From NCBI GenBank assembly GCA_029238125.1, contig JAQWGQ010000001.1, forward strand, positions 25,633-89,632: a stretch of 64,000 nt of DNA, in the 5' to 3' direction. Source of the DNA: Flavobacteriaceae bacterium (GTDB taxonomy: Bacteria; Bacteroidota; Bacteroidia; Flavobacteriales; Flavobacteriaceae). The position numbers and the translations under genes are program-made. Under the pieces are notes generated by a model, which was not told the origin of the DNA, ran no database searches, and worked only from the letters and a program-made list of their open reading frames with translations. Shown here piece by piece: positions 43,365-55,860 of the stretch; positions within the stretch are counted from its first letter, which is position 1, and every line of letters begins with the position of its first letter.

Positions 43365-44366
43365 ATGAATACATACAAACTGATTAAGTTAAATAAGTCA
43401 ATAAAAAATTTCAGACTTAAATTTCTAGGTCTTTTTTTACTTCATATTTTAAAGAGAAGATATTTAGCCATTCACTTTGACCCTGTAAACGCTTGTAATT
43501 TAAGATGTAAAATGTGCTATTTTACAGATAAGGGTTATGTCAAGAAGTTAAAAGGTATTTTTCCTCAAGATGAAATCGAGTATTTGGGAGAAGCATTCTT
43601 CAAACGTGCATTAAAACTTCAAATTGGGTGTGGAACAGAACAAACGTTATACAAAAACATCAGTAAAATAGTAGAAACTGCCTCCAAATACAATGTTCCA
43701 AATATTAGTCTGACCACAAATGCCAATTTACTGGAAATGGAAAAATTGGAAGATTGGGTGTCCAAGGGGCTCTCAGAAATTATTATATCACTTCACGGTG
43801 TTCGGAAAGAAACTTATGAAACGACGATGGCAAAAGGAGATTTTGAAAAATTTAAGAACTCTTTGTCTATCATTTCTTCGCTAAAGAAACGATACCCTTT
43901 ATCATTAAGAGTAAACTATACATTTAATGAAGATAATTTTTCTGAACTAAGTGAATTTTACAACACTTTTGGGAAATATGACATTGATGTTTTGCAAATC
44001 AGACCGATTATAAAACTCGGAAATACAGAATATAACAACTTTAGCTTAAAGAAAATCACTCCGATTTACAATGAGGTGCTTCAGGGTCTGATTGATGATT
44101 CCAAAAAACACAAAGTCATGCTTTTAGCACACAATATCCACCAAATTAATAAACGCTCATCAATGGATAGTGTAATTAACAAATATGTCTATTGCTATAT
44201 CTCTCCAAGTGATTTGTTTGATAAAAAATTTAATTGGAAGGAAGACACATATGAAACTTATGCAAAAAGGGTTTCGATTGGAAAACAAATTATAAGGGAC
44301 GCAATCTCTAGTCGGTCAAAAATATTGAGTTATCAAAACGACAAATTGAATTATGAAATTAACTAA
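43365..44366 (+). CDS. Radical SAM protein of unknown function
   Basis: The 333-residue protein carries the radical SAM motif CNLRCKMC near residue 45 in FDPVNACNLRCKMCYF, then ISLTTNANLLEMEKL and IIISLHGVRKETYE, as in the MoaA/SPASM-type branch. No C-terminal SPASM cysteine cluster is evident (only one Cys, in KYVYCYISPSD). A hydrophobic stretch (residues 20-30) precedes the core. The gene is more A+T-rich than its neighbours and has no obvious partner; the 90 bp upstream are also A+T-rich. Transfer from elsewhere is possible. The substrate is unknown. Confidence 0.85.
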   Translation: MNTYKLIKLNKSIKNFRLKFLGLFLLHILKRRYLAIHFDPVNACNLRCKMCYFTDKGYVKKLKGIFPQDEIEYLGEAFFKRALKLQIGCGTEQTLYKNISKIVETASKYNVPNISLTTNANLLEMEKLEDWVSKGLSEIIISLHGVRKETYETTMAKGDFEKFKNSLSIISSLKKRYPLSLRVNYTFNEDNFSELSEFYNTFGKYDIDVLQIRPIIKLGNTEYNNFSLKKITPIYNEVLQGLIDDSKKHKVMLLAHNIHQINKRSSMDSVINKYVYCYISPSDLFDKKFNWKEDTYETYAKRVSIGKQIIRDAISSRSKILSYQNDKLNYEIN

Positions 44367-44433
44367 ATCATTCGGTTTGGATGGTTCCTATTAGGTCAAC
44401 TTATCATTCTACGAATCTTGAATTTTAGTTGTA

Positions 44434-45027
44434 ATGCAAACCCAACACACCAAGTTTGTTGAATGTGGGACCGATGAGGCTGGTCGGGGTTGCTTGGCAG
44501 GGCCTGTCACGGCTGCTGCTGTGATCCTTCCCCCCTCCTATTCACATACTTTGCTTACCGATTCCAAAAAACTGACTGCCAAACAACGAACCGAATTGCG
44601 AAAAGAAATCGAGCGTGTTGCCATCGCCTACGGCATTGCCCATGTACTCCCCGAAAGAATCGATGAAATCAATATCCTCAATGCCTCTATCGAGGCCATG
44701 CACCTCGCTATTCAAAAGCTCAATCCCCCACCAGAATATATTCTTGTCGACGGCAATCGCTTTACGCCCTATCTCGAAATCCCATACAAATGCATGATCA
44801 AAGGGGATGCTCGCTTTCTCAATATTGCAGCCGCATCGGTACTCGCAAAAACCGAACGAGATGATTTTATGAAGAAACTTCACAACAAATCCCCAGACTA
44901 TGGATGGGATACAAACAAGGGATATCCAACCAAAAAACACCGAAAAGGCATCCAGTCTGTTGGTGTGTCCCAATGGCATAGAAAAAGTTTTACATTATTG
45001 CCCACACAAACGCAATTCGACTTTTAA
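44434..45027 (+). CDS. rnhB: Ribonuclease HII
   Basis: The 197-residue protein has the RNase HII active-site start ECGTDEAGRGCLAGPV (DEAGRG with catalytic Asp-Glu), ILVDGNRF with a further acidic residue, and IAAASVLAKTERDDFM. It removes ribonucleotides from DNA and cleaves RNA-DNA hybrids. Length is normal. The next gene begins 18 bp downstream with its own promoter element. Confidence 0.97.
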   Translation: MQTQHTKFVECGTDEAGRGCLAGPVTAAAVILPPSYSHTLLTDSKKLTAKQRTELRKEIERVAIAYGIAHVLPERIDEINILNASIEAMHLAIQKLNPPPEYILVDGNRFTPYLEIPYKCMIKGDARFLNIAAASVLAKTERDDFMKKLHNKSPDYGWDTNKGYPTKKHRKGIQSVGVSQWHRKSFTLLPTQTQFDF

Positions 45028-45033
45028 CTTTAT

Positions 45034-45041
45034 TACCTTTG
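45034..45041 (+). promoter_or_regulatory. -7 promoter element of the large lipoprotein gene
   Basis: TACCTTTG, four bases before the ATG at 45046. Confidence 0.7.
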
Positions 45042-45045
45042 TACC

Positions 45046-47448
45046 ATGCGCTATTTGCTCGTTTGCTTTGTGCTTTTTGCCTTGACGCAATGCTCAACCC
45101 CGCCACAGACAACGGTGAACCCCCTTGGCTTTATTCCTGCAAAACCCCTTGCAATTCTCCATACCGAGGATATGGAATCCTTAGTTGAGTTTTCAAATAG
45201 CCAGCCACAACTCCGTCGTTTCCTCGATCCGCTTGTGTCCGCAAAAAATCATTGGTTGTCTTTTCAAGAGTGTATCGTCAGTTTTCATGAAGAGGGTGTT
45301 GAAGAATACAAATACCTTTTGATTCGCCCTTTAGATCTACTCGATAGCATTCCCGAACTTGTTGGAGATACGCTGCAATATGAAAACTTACCGATCATTC
45401 GGTTTGAAAAACAAAGCATCGATCGCTATGCTGTTGTTCATCAGAATACCTATTTTGAATCTGATTCAAAAATTTTACTTGAGAACAGTATCCGACTCCA
45501 CACTATCCCAAATCGCCCAGATGAAAATCTTCAAAAACTGTACAACTCAAAAGCAGGGCCTTTTCAACTTTTTATCAATGAGAGATCCCAAATTCTATTG
45601 ACTGAGAAATTTAAGACAGCGATTCCCTTTAACCTCTCCGATTTTTCTTCTTGGATAGCCATCCGGCCAGAGATTGAAAATGGAAATACCGTTTTGAATG
45701 CCATCGGTTTGCTCTCCACAGAGAAATTGAAAAAAATGAGCCTGGTAACCAATCAGACACACGATCTGTCAAAGTTACTCTCAAATCTTCCCCTTACAAT
45801 GATCGGTGCATCTTTATATGGATTTGACTTTGATCGTTTCTCCGCTGTTCGGGATCGTTATAACGCACAACTTAATTTACCAAGTCCGCCAATCGACAGT
45901 CTTTTGATTCAAGCCCATGCTATTGCTAAGGTATACACGCTGCAAAATCAAATTGCAGTGCTGGACATGACAGGAGTTGAGGGTGTTACCGAGATACTGG
46001 AAAAAAATGCAGAAGCAACGCGTAAGTTGAGGGATGTGATGACCTATCAACTCTCTAAAGAAAAATCGATTCAACGGCTTGGCGCACCTTTATTGAATTT
46101 CCCAACGCTAACACATGCGACCCTGTTGAATGATCTATTGTTTTTAGCACCGTCTGAAGCATCTCTAACAGAACTGCTTACGCAACTCTTCAATGGGTAT
46201 TCCCTAGGCAGCGACGAGCAGTTTGCTGGACTTTTGGAAGAAATCCCAAATGAGTCGTCTTTGCTCTTTGTGGGCGTGGAGGAGTTCTTTTCAAAACAAC
46301 TCAATTCTCTATTGATTGATGATTTACGGATGGATTCCACTAGCGAATTTCCCTTTTGGCTTGGGGTTGGATTGGTCGAAAGTGGAGTTGCTCAAATCCA
46401 ATTTCAACGGGTCTCCAAACAAGAAAAAATCAAAAATAAACGTCCCAAACTCTTGTTTTCAACGCCAATTGAAAGCGCTATATCGCAGGGTCCAAACGCT
46501 GTGCGTAATCACCTCAACGGTTCGATGGAATGGGTCGTTCAAGATGAAAAGCACAATTTAATATTGATCAGCAGCAGTGGCAAAAGCATTTGGACAAGAC
46601 CCATCGGGAGTCCGATTCAGTTTCCCATTCGTCAAGTTGATTTGTATAAAAACAGTCGACTTCAAATGGCCTATACCACAAAAAATGGCTTTGAAGTGAT
46701 CGATAGAAATGCAAGGCCTGTACCTCCCTTTTCTTCGACCCTCGACAATCCTTTGCCTCTCGCTGTTTTTGATTATGAAAGCTCCCGAAACTACCGACTC
46801 GTTTTGATCGACCAAAACAAGTTAGAATTGCGCGATCGAAAGTTTACGAAAGTCAGCGGATTCAACCGTACAAAATCCAATATTAAGTATGCACCCAAAC
46901 ATATTCGAATTGGCACAAGAGACTACATCACAATGATCGAAAAAAGTGGAAAATTGCTTTTACTCGATCGCAGGGGGAGTGTTCGTATCAAAACACCAAA
47001 TGATTTGGTGATGTCCTCCGATGTGTATCTGCATCAAAATGGTTTTGTTGGTCTGGACAATAAAAACCGACTGTTTCGCATTGAAATCAATGGTAAAATC
47101 AGCTATCGCACACTCCCTTTTGAAACCCAATATCAAGTCCGTGCAAGGGGTAAAAACCTTGTGATGCTCACTGAAAATAAGCTGGAAATCAACGGGCGAC
47201 TGTTGGAGCTCGATTTTGGGTTATACGGAGAACCCTCGATTCATGTGGTCAACAACCGCACCTTTATCAGCTTGGTTGATGAGCAAGAGGATAAGGTATA
47301 TGTTTTTGATCGAAAAGGAGAACTCCTTCCGCATTTCCCGATTTATGGTGCTGGTTCGGTCACGATTGACAGCGACCGAAAAGGGAAAGTGTTTTTGGCA
47401 ACGATTGGGGAGAACAACAGCTTGGTTGTCTATCAAATTCCGCAATAA
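45046..47448 (+). CDS. Large lipoprotein of unknown function
   Basis: The 800-residue protein has a short lipoprotein signal peptide ending in the lipobox LTQC (Cys16), so it is likely anchored in a membrane facing the periplasm. The first half is a mixed alpha/beta region; the second half (from about 480) holds repeating beta-rich units such as DRNARPVPPFSSTLDNP, LLLDRRGSVRIKT and DRKGELLPHFPIYGAGS, suggestive of a beta-propeller. No named domain is recognised. It lies between rnhB and the convergent lipB. Confidence 0.75.
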   Translation: MRYLLVCFVLFALTQCSTPPQTTVNPLGFIPAKPLAILHTEDMESLVEFSNSQPQLRRFLDPLVSAKNHWLSFQECIVSFHEEGVEEYKYLLIRPLDLLDSIPELVGDTLQYENLPIIRFEKQSIDRYAVVHQNTYFESDSKILLENSIRLHTIPNRPDENLQKLYNSKAGPFQLFINERSQILLTEKFKTAIPFNLSDFSSWIAIRPEIENGNTVLNAIGLLSTEKLKKMSLVTNQTHDLSKLLSNLPLTMIGASLYGFDFDRFSAVRDRYNAQLNLPSPPIDSLLIQAHAIAKVYTLQNQIAVLDMTGVEGVTEILEKNAEATRKLRDVMTYQLSKEKSIQRLGAPLLNFPTLTHATLLNDLLFLAPSEASLTELLTQLFNGYSLGSDEQFAGLLEEIPNESSLLFVGVEEFFSKQLNSLLIDDLRMDSTSEFPFWLGVGLVESGVAQIQFQRVSKQEKIKNKRPKLLFSTPIESAISQGPNAVRNHLNGSMEWVVQDEKHNLILISSSGKSIWTRPIGSPIQFPIRQVDLYKNSRLQMAYTTKNGFEVIDRNARPVPPFSSTLDNPLPLAVFDYESSRNYRLVLIDQNKLELRDRKFTKVSGFNRTKSNIKYAPKHIRIGTRDYITMIEKSGKLLLLDRRGSVRIKTPNDLVMSSDVYLHQNGFVGLDNKNRLFRIEINGKISYRTLPFETQYQVRARGKNLVMLTENKLEINGRLLELDFGLYGEPSIHVVNNRTFISLVDEQEDKVYVFDRKGELLPHFPIYGAGSVTIDSDRKGKVFLATIGENNSLVVYQIPQ

Positions 47449-47458
47449 TATTTGTTGA

Positions 47459-48157
47459 CTAGCGCACCAAAGTGGCGTCAAATTGCTCTTGAAAGTGATG
47501 TGTGATGCGCTTTTTAACTTCATCAAGTGAGACTTCTTTTGTTAACTCTTGCGCCATGGAAGTGACTTGCTTGCCGAGAATCCCGCAGGGAACGATGTGA
47601 TCGAAATGAGAGAGGTCGGTGTTGACATTCAAGGAAAACCCATGCATAGTGACCCAACGGCTAGCCCGAATCCCCATGGCGCATATCTTCCTCGCAAAGG
47701 GCGTGTTGACATCTAACCAAACGCCAGTTTCTCCCTGACTCCGTGTCGCTATGATTTCAAAATCGGCTAGGGTGTGGATAATGACTTGCTCCAACAAACG
47801 TAAATATCTGTGGATATCGGTAAAAAAATGATCCAGATCAAGAATGGGGTAGCCAACGATCTGACCAGGACCATGGTAGGTAATATCCCCACCACGATCG
47901 ATTTTAAAAAACGAAATTCCTTTGGCTTCCAACTCAGCTTTGCTTGTGAGCAGATGATCTGCCGAACCGCTCTTACCCAAGGTGATAACCGGATTGTGTT
48001 CAACAAGCAAAAAATGGTTTATGGTGGGTGTTTTGGTTTGGTTACGACGGTTGTGAATTTTGATGTCTATCGTTTGCTGAAACAAATCGTGTTGCAAATC
48101 CCAAACCGTTTGATAGTCCGAAAAACCAAGATCCCGAAACTGAACTTCCCTATTCAT
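47459..48157 (-). CDS. lipB: Octanoyltransferase (lipoyl(octanoyl) transferase)
   Basis: The 232-residue protein has the LipB motifs GGDITYHGPGQIVGYPIL, WVTMHGFSLNVNTDL, and HIVPCGILGKQVTSM containing the catalytic Cys and the nearby Lys. It moves octanoate from acyl carrier protein to lipoyl domains, where LipA (19.8 kb) completes lipoate. A TATCTTTG element stands eight bases before the start. It converges on the lipoprotein gene and diverges from lysS. Confidence 0.97.
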   Translation of the reverse strand: MNREVQFRDLGFSDYQTVWDLQHDLFQQTIDIKIHNRRNQTKTPTINHFLLVEHNPVITLGKSGSADHLLTSKAELEAKGISFFKIDRGGDITYHGPGQIVGYPILDLDHFFTDIHRYLRLLEQVIIHTLADFEIIATRSQGETGVWLDVNTPFARKICAMGIRASRWVTMHGFSLNVNTDLSHFDHIVPCGILGKQVTSMAQELTKEVSLDEVKKRITHHFQEQFDATLVR

Positions 48158-48165
48158 ATCGAGTA

Positions 48166-48173
48166 CAAAGATA
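48166..48173 (-). promoter_or_regulatory. -7 promoter element of lipB
   Basis: Minus-strand TATCTTTG, eight bases before the lipB ATG. Confidence 0.65.
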
Positions 48174-48306
48174 GACTTGATTTCAACAACGAAACTGTTT
48201 TGAGATACAAATTAGGAAATCACAACTAAGGGTTTCGATTTGGATAAATTATTGACTGTATCGTCACAAATCCCTCCACAAAGTCATTCAATTGATTTCG
48301 CATGAT

Positions 48307-48314
48307 TATCTTTG
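48307..48314 (+). promoter_or_regulatory. -7 promoter element of lysS
   Basis: TATCTTTG lies inside the longer track reading frame (start 48292) and 16 bases before a TTG at 48331, which supports the shorter start. Confidence 0.55.
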
Positions 48315-48330
48315 TAAAAAACAATCTCAA

Positions 48331-50022
48331 TTGGAACGCTCTGAGCAAGAACTCGTCAGACGAGAGAAATTAAAGCAACTTCGTGCATTGGGGATCGATC
48401 CCTATCCAGCCGCTGCTTTTTCTACGGATGCAAATAGCGAAACCATCAGCAACGAATTTGCCGAAGGAAATCAAGTTACCATTGCAGGACGGTTGATGTC
48501 TCGTCGTATTCAAGGAAAAGCGAGCTTTGCAGAGCTTCAAGATTCACAAGGACGAATACAAATCTACTTCAATAGAGATATTCTTTGTCCAACCGAGGAT
48601 AAAAGCATATACAATGATGTGTATAAAAAACTCTTAGACATCGGAGATATCATCGGAATCAGTGGTACCCTCTTTACCACACAGGTAGGTGAGAAAACGG
48701 TACAAGTGGAATCCCTGCATGTGCTGAGTAAGTCCCTTCGACCGTTACCGTTGCCAAAAACAGATGCTGATGGAAATACCTACGATTCATTTTCAGATCC
48801 TGAGCAACGCTATCGCATGCGCTATGTTGACCTGATTGTAAACCCACAAGTCAAGGATACCTTTTTGAAACGAACAAAAATCACAAATACCATTCGGTCT
48901 TTTTTTAATGACAAGGGGTATTTGGAAGTGGAAACGCCAATCCTTCAGCCCATTCCTGGTGGAGCCGCAGCACGCCCTTTTGTCACTCATCATAATGCAT
49001 TGAACATTCCTCTCTACTTGCGTATCGCAAACGAACTGTACCTCAAACGTTTGATTGTCGGAGGACTGGACGGCGTTTATGAATTTGCCAAAGACTTTCG
49101 AAATGAAGGGATGGACAGAACCCATAACCCAGAGTTTACGGTTATGGAGCTTTATGTCGCCTATAAAGACTATCACTGGATGATGGAAACGACCGAAACA
49201 CTGCTCGAGAAGGTTGCTGTTGACACCCATGGCAGCACCGCAGTGAAAGTCGGCGAGGAAACGATTGATTTTAAAGCCCCCTACCCTCGGGTTCCAATCC
49301 TTGAAGCCATCAAAAAACATACGGGTATCGATGTCAGTGGTATGAATGAGGAAGCGTTGCGAACAACTGCTCGTTCGCTCGAAATCGAAGTTGACAACAG
49401 TATGGGTGTTGGAAAACTCATCGACGAGATATTTGGCAGCCAATGCGAGCATCATTATGTCCAACCAACCTTTATCACCGATTACCCCAAAGAAATGAGC
49501 CCATTGACCAAAATCCATCGTGATAAACCTGGGCTGACAGAGCGTTTTGAACTCCTTGTGAATGGAAAAGAATTGGCCAATGCCTATTCTGAGCTCAATG
49601 ACCCGATCGATCAGTTGGAGCGTTTTGAAGACCAACTCACTTTGTCCGAAAAAGGGGACGACGAGGCCATGTTTATCGATCAAGATTTTGTTCGGGCACT
49701 AGAGTACGGTATGCCCCCAACATCTGGGATTGGGATTGGAATTGATCGTCTTGTTATGCTGATGACCGATAACAGTTCGATCCAAGAGGTGTTGTTTTTC
49801 CCGCAAATGCGACCAGAAGTGCAAGGCCCAACGTTAACAGATGAAGAAGAGATTGTACTGAACCTCCTCAAGAAAAATCATCCTGTTTTATTGTCTGAAT
49901 TAAAAGAAAATGCTGGACTAAGCAACAAGAAGTGGGATAAAGCCATTAAAGGATTGAGCACCCACCAATTGGCCAAAGTGACCAAATCAGAAGACGGTCT
50001 TTTTGTGCATCTATCAGTTTAA
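48331..50022 (+). CDS. lysS: Lysyl-tRNA synthetase (class II)
   Basis: The track starts at a TTG (48292) upstream of a -7 element. The family begins at SEQELVRREKLKQLRALG, so TTG 48331 is the likely start, giving 563 residues. An N-terminal OB-fold (VTIAGRLMSRRIQGKASFAEL) leads to the class II core with motif 2 FRNEGMDRTHNPEFTVMEL and motif 3 GIGIGIDRLVMLM. The C-terminal extension after PEVQGPTLTDEE forms a small helical domain seen in Bacteroidetes LysS. It charges tRNA-Lys. Confidence 0.93.
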   Translation: MERSEQELVRREKLKQLRALGIDPYPAAAFSTDANSETISNEFAEGNQVTIAGRLMSRRIQGKASFAELQDSQGRIQIYFNRDILCPTEDKSIYNDVYKKLLDIGDIIGISGTLFTTQVGEKTVQVESLHVLSKSLRPLPLPKTDADGNTYDSFSDPEQRYRMRYVDLIVNPQVKDTFLKRTKITNTIRSFFNDKGYLEVETPILQPIPGGAAARPFVTHHNALNIPLYLRIANELYLKRLIVGGLDGVYEFAKDFRNEGMDRTHNPEFTVMELYVAYKDYHWMMETTETLLEKVAVDTHGSTAVKVGEETIDFKAPYPRVPILEAIKKHTGIDVSGMNEEALRTTARSLEIEVDNSMGVGKLIDEIFGSQCEHHYVQPTFITDYPKEMSPLTKIHRDKPGLTERFELLVNGKELANAYSELNDPIDQLERFEDQLTLSEKGDDEAMFIDQDFVRALEYGMPPTSGIGIGIDRLVMLMTDNSSIQEVLFFPQMRPEVQGPTLTDEEEIVLNLLKKNHPVLLSELKENAGLSNKKWDKAIKGLSTHQLAKVTKSEDGLFVHLSV

Positions 50023-50105
50023 AACTTGGACTTTATTCTGGTGATACTTTATTGTTCCCTATCCTAGACTGTTGCCCGAATTGATACCATCTTAGAAGAA
50101 AGTAA

Positions 50106-51392
50106 TTAGAGTTCTTTAAGGGTTTCTGAAAATGCCTCAAGTGTTGTGTCAAGGTCTTTATACGAAGTTGCATCGTTTAAAAAATAACTCTCAAAAGCAC
50201 TGGGAGGCAAGTACACCCCACGCTTGAGCATTCCGTGAAAGTATTTCTTAAAGGTCTGGTTGTCTCCCTTTGCTGCAGAAGCAAAGTCCTTGACTGGTGT
50301 ATCGGTAAAATGCAAGGATATCATAGAGCCAAATCGATTGATTTGATAGTCCGTTCGACTTTTCGAGAGGATGCTTTCCATGCCTTGGTGTAAATAGGCC
50401 GTTTTATCTGCTAGCCGATCAAAGACTTCGGGCTGCTCGTGTAGAGCTGTGAGCATAGCAAGTCCTGCTGCCATCGCAAGTGGGTTTCCACTTAAAGTAC
50501 CCGCTTGATAGACTGGTCCCACTGGGGCTAATACATCCATGATTTCGTCTCTTGCTGCAAAGGCCCCTACGGGAAGTCCGCCTCCAATCACCTTACCATA
50601 GGTAACGATATCTCCATCGACACCCAGCAGCTGTTGTGCGCCACCAGCAGCAAGGCGAAAGCCAGTCATAACTTCATCAAAAATCAGCACAGCACCATTC
50701 TGATCACACAAATACCGAAGACTTTCCAAAAAGCCCGGTTCTGGTGGAATACAACCCATATTTCCCGCAACGGGTTCGATAATAATTGCTGCAATCTCAT
50801 CAGGGTTTGCTTTGAATAGTTGTGCCACATTATCCACGTTGTTATATGTCGCCAACAAGGTGTCCTTTGCAGTTCCTTGGGTTACGCCAGGGGAATTTGG
50901 GCTCCCAAAGGTTACCGCCCCACTGCCTGCCTGAATGAGAAACGCATCAGAATGGCCATGGTAACAACCAGAAAATTTGATGATTTTTTCACGACCCGTA
51001 AAGCCTCGAGCAAGTCGAACAGCACTCATACAGGCCTCCGTCCCAGAGTTTACAAATCGAATTTTATCAATGTTGGGTGCCATTGTAATGGCAAGTTCAG
51101 CAATTTTGGTTTCGAGCTCGGTGGGGATTCCGTATGAGGTACCTTTCTCCGCTTGATCTTGTACGGCTTGCACGACGGGCTGATAACCATGCCCTAAAAT
51201 CAAAGGGCCCCAAGACGATATAAAATCAATGTATTGATTGCCATCTTCATCTAACAAATATGCCCCTTTTGCCTCTTGAATAAAGATTGGTGTGCCACCA
51301 ACTGCCTTAAAAGCGCGAACAGGAGAATTGACCCCTCCTGGAATCACTTGTTTTGCTTGCGCAAACAAAGCACTACTGCGTTCGTATCTCAT
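50106..51392 (-). CDS. hemL: Glutamate-1-semialdehyde 2,1-aminomutase
   Basis: The 428-residue fold-type I PLP enzyme shows [30 protein letters not shown], the Asp-containing [11 protein letters not shown] and the PLP lysine in [16 protein letters not shown]. It makes 5-aminolevulinate for tetrapyrroles by the C5 pathway. The start overlaps the stop of the glucosaminidase gene upstream (ATGA), placing it last in a three-gene minus-strand operon. Confidence 0.97.
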   Translation of the reverse strand: MRYERSSALFAQAKQVIPGGVNSPVRAFKAVGGTPIFIQEAKGAYLLDEDGNQYIDFISSWGPLILGHGYQPVVQAVQDQAEKGTSYGIPTELETKIAELAITMAPNIDKIRFVNSGTEACMSAVRLARGFTGREKIIKFSGCYHGHSDAFLIQAGSGAVTFGSPNSPGVTQGTAKDTLLATYNNVDNVAQLFKANPDEIAAIIIEPVAGNMGCIPPEPGFLESLRYLCDQNGAVLIFDEVMTGFRLAAGGAQQLLGVDGDIVTYGKVIGGGLPVGAFAARDEIMDVLAPVGPVYQAGTLSGNPLAMAAGLAMLTALHEQPEVFDRLADKTAYLHQGMESILSKSRTDYQINRFGSMISLHFTDTPVKDFASAAKGDNQTFKKYFHGMLKRGVYLPPSAFESYFLNDATSYKDLDTTLEAFSETLKEL

Positions 51393-52144
51393 TTTTCTAC
51401 CCGTATATGTTGACCAATCTGAATCTCAGAAGAGATTAACCCATTGATTTTTTTAAGTTTTTCCACAGAAATCTTATAAAGTTTTGAAAGCCCGTATAAG
51501 GTATCTCCCTTTTGCACAATGTGAACATCTCGATTTTCAACACTGAAATCTGGTGATACTTTTGGATTGTCATATTTCCATAGATTCAATCGTTCGATAA
51601 GCCCAATCAGTTTGTCTGCATAAGCAGGGTCTGTGGCATATCCCGCTTTTTTAAGACCTTTTGCCCATGCTTTATAATCGGTTTTTTTGAGTCGGAACAA
51701 ACTTGCATATCTCTCCCGTTCTGCCAAAAACAGCGAATGGTCACGATAGGACTCTTTGGGGTCTTGATACGCCCGAAAGCACTCCCCCGGAGCATCGTCG
51801 TCATGATATACCTTCTTACCCTTCCATTCACGCTTGCACTTAATTCCAAAATGATTGTTTGATTTTTGAGCAAGCACACCTAGTCCCAATTGAGATTCGA
51901 GCAGTCCTTGTGCCAATGTGATACTTGCTGGAATCTTGAACCGGCGCATTTCTTCTTGTGCAATGGCAGCATATTGTTGGATATATCGAGTCGTTGGATC
52001 GGAAGAATACACGAGCTGTTTCTCTTTTTCCTTTTGATCTTGTTTTTTACTTTTCCCCTTGGCAGTGATGGTTTGTTCATTCATCGCCGCATCGGCATAG
52101 TAAACTTGCTTTTTGCTTCCGCAAGATGCCAAAAGCATTAGCAT
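51389..52144 (-). CDS. Lipoprotein N-acetylglucosaminidase (GH73-like) with LysM domain
   Basis: A glucosaminidase domain ([39 protein letters not shown]) with the catalytic Glu in LLES is followed by a C-terminal LysM repeat [21 protein letters not shown]. It should cleave glycan strands of peptidoglycan. The start is uncertain: ATG 52144 gives only a short leader before the lipobox LLASC, while the frame upstream (track start 52282, Met 52249) continues with a hydrophobic [12 protein letters not shown] but overlaps the preceding gene by more than 100 bp. An unusual start codon is possible. Confidence 0.8.
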   Translation of the reverse strand: MLMLLASCGSKKQVYYADAAMNEQTITAKGKSKKQDQKEKEKQLVYSSDPTTRYIQQYAAIAQEEMRRFKIPASITLAQGLLESQLGLGVLAQKSNNHFGIKCKREWKGKKVYHDDDAPGECFRAYQDPKESYRDHSLFLAERERYASLFRLKKTDYKAWAKGLKKAGYATDPAYADKLIGLIERLNLWKYDNPKVSPDFSVENRDVHIVQKGDTLYGLSKLYKISVEKLKKINGLISSEIQIGQHIRVEK

Positions 52145-53049
52145 GGCCAACGCAACAAACTGCCTTGTTGCGCCAAACGCTGATTGATCCCTTTGATCGA
52201 TTGATGACCCCCAGTGTGTATCATCAGCAAACGATTTCCAAAACTCCATGTGTTTTCTTTCCTCTTTTTTATCAAATGCCATAGCATCGGAGCGGTATAT
52301 AGCGGGTCGAGAATCACACCCGTTTGAGTTGCTACGCTATGGGCAAAATCAATTAATGCTTTTGGTGTTTTGGCATAACCCACTTCATCATAAGTTGGTA
52401 CCAATGACCATCTATCATTACTGACAAAGGTACGAATCCGACTGGGGATTTCGACATCTTTTACCACTTGAAATCCGACAACCTGCTGGTGGTCGGATGT
52501 CGATTGGATTAAACCCGCCATGGTACCCCCTGTTCCCACAGCGATAGCCAAAACGTCAAATTCCTCATCAGTAGAAGTCAAGATTTCCGCACACCCATTT
52601 ACTGCTAACGCATTGGTCCCCCCTTCTGGAATGATATAAGGATTTTTATCATCGATAATCACGCTCGCTAAAGCTTGTTTTTTGTTTCTGTACAGCGTTC
52701 GACTTACAAAATGTAGCGCCATGCCCTTATGTGTACAATACTGAAGCGTTGGGTTAAGGGTTTGGGTCTCCAACTCCTCCCCACGTACAATGCCGTGGGT
52801 TTGAAAGCCGTATTGGTGCCCCGCAGCAGCGACAGCTGCTAAATGATTGGAAAAAGCACCGCCGAAAGTCAAAACGCTTTGGTGCCCATTTTGTTTAACG
52901 TGCTGAATATTGTATTTGAGCTTTCTCCACTTATTTCCAGAGATATCGGGATGAATCTGGTCTTCTCTTTTCAAAGTAATTTCCAGTTCTCCTTCAATCT
53001 CTTGTAACCTAAGGATTTGGTTTACAGATGGTTGCTGATAGTTAAACAT
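52138..53049 (-). CDS. ACC deaminase / D-cysteine desulfhydrase family PLP enzyme
   Basis: The 303-residue protein is a fold-type II PLP enzyme with HPDISGNKWRKLKYN containing the PLP lysine, VLTFGGAFSNHLAAVAAAGH, and AIAVGTGGTMAGL. It belongs to the 1-aminocyclopropane-1-carboxylate deaminase / D-cysteine desulfhydrase group; the true substrate is not settled by the sequence. Its 3' end overlaps the lipoprotein gene. The upstream TACTTTTA (53053-53060, minus) is one base off the -7 consensus, three bases before the ATG. Confidence 0.85.
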   Translation of the reverse strand: MFNYQQPSVNQILRLQEIEGELEITLKREDQIHPDISGNKWRKLKYNIQHVKQNGHQSVLTFGGAFSNHLAAVAAAGHQYGFQTHGIVRGEELETQTLNPTLQYCTHKGMALHFVSRTLYRNKKQALASVIIDDKNPYIIPEGGTNALAVNGCAEILTSTDEEFDVLAIAVGTGGTMAGLIQSTSDHQQVVGFQVVKDVEIPSRIRTFVSNDRWSLVPTYDEVGYAKTPKALIDFAHSVATQTGVILDPLYTAPMLWHLIKKRKENTWSFGNRLLMIHTGGHQSIKGINQRLAQQGSLLRWPC

Positions 53050-53052
53050 ACG

Positions 53053-53088
53053 TAAAAGTACTGCTTGTCAAAAAAACGACTACTTTTA
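53053..53088. promoter_or_regulatory. Paired near-consensus -7 elements, divergent
   Basis: TACTTTTA occurs on the minus strand (53053-53060, three bases before the ATG at 53049) and on the plus strand (53081-53088, four bases before the ATG at 53093). Each differs from TAnnTTTG only in the last base. Confidence 0.45.
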
Positions 53089-53089
53089 A

Positions 53090-55848
<2,759 letters not shown>

Positions 55849-55860
55849 AGAACCTCTTTA

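Noticed and set aside
47810-48229. Plus-strand ORF of 139 residues across lipB
   Set aside because: Antisense of lipB; its end in the spacer has no promoter or family match.
48793-49683. Minus-strand ORF of 296 residues in lysS
   Set aside because: Antisense of the conserved synthetase core.
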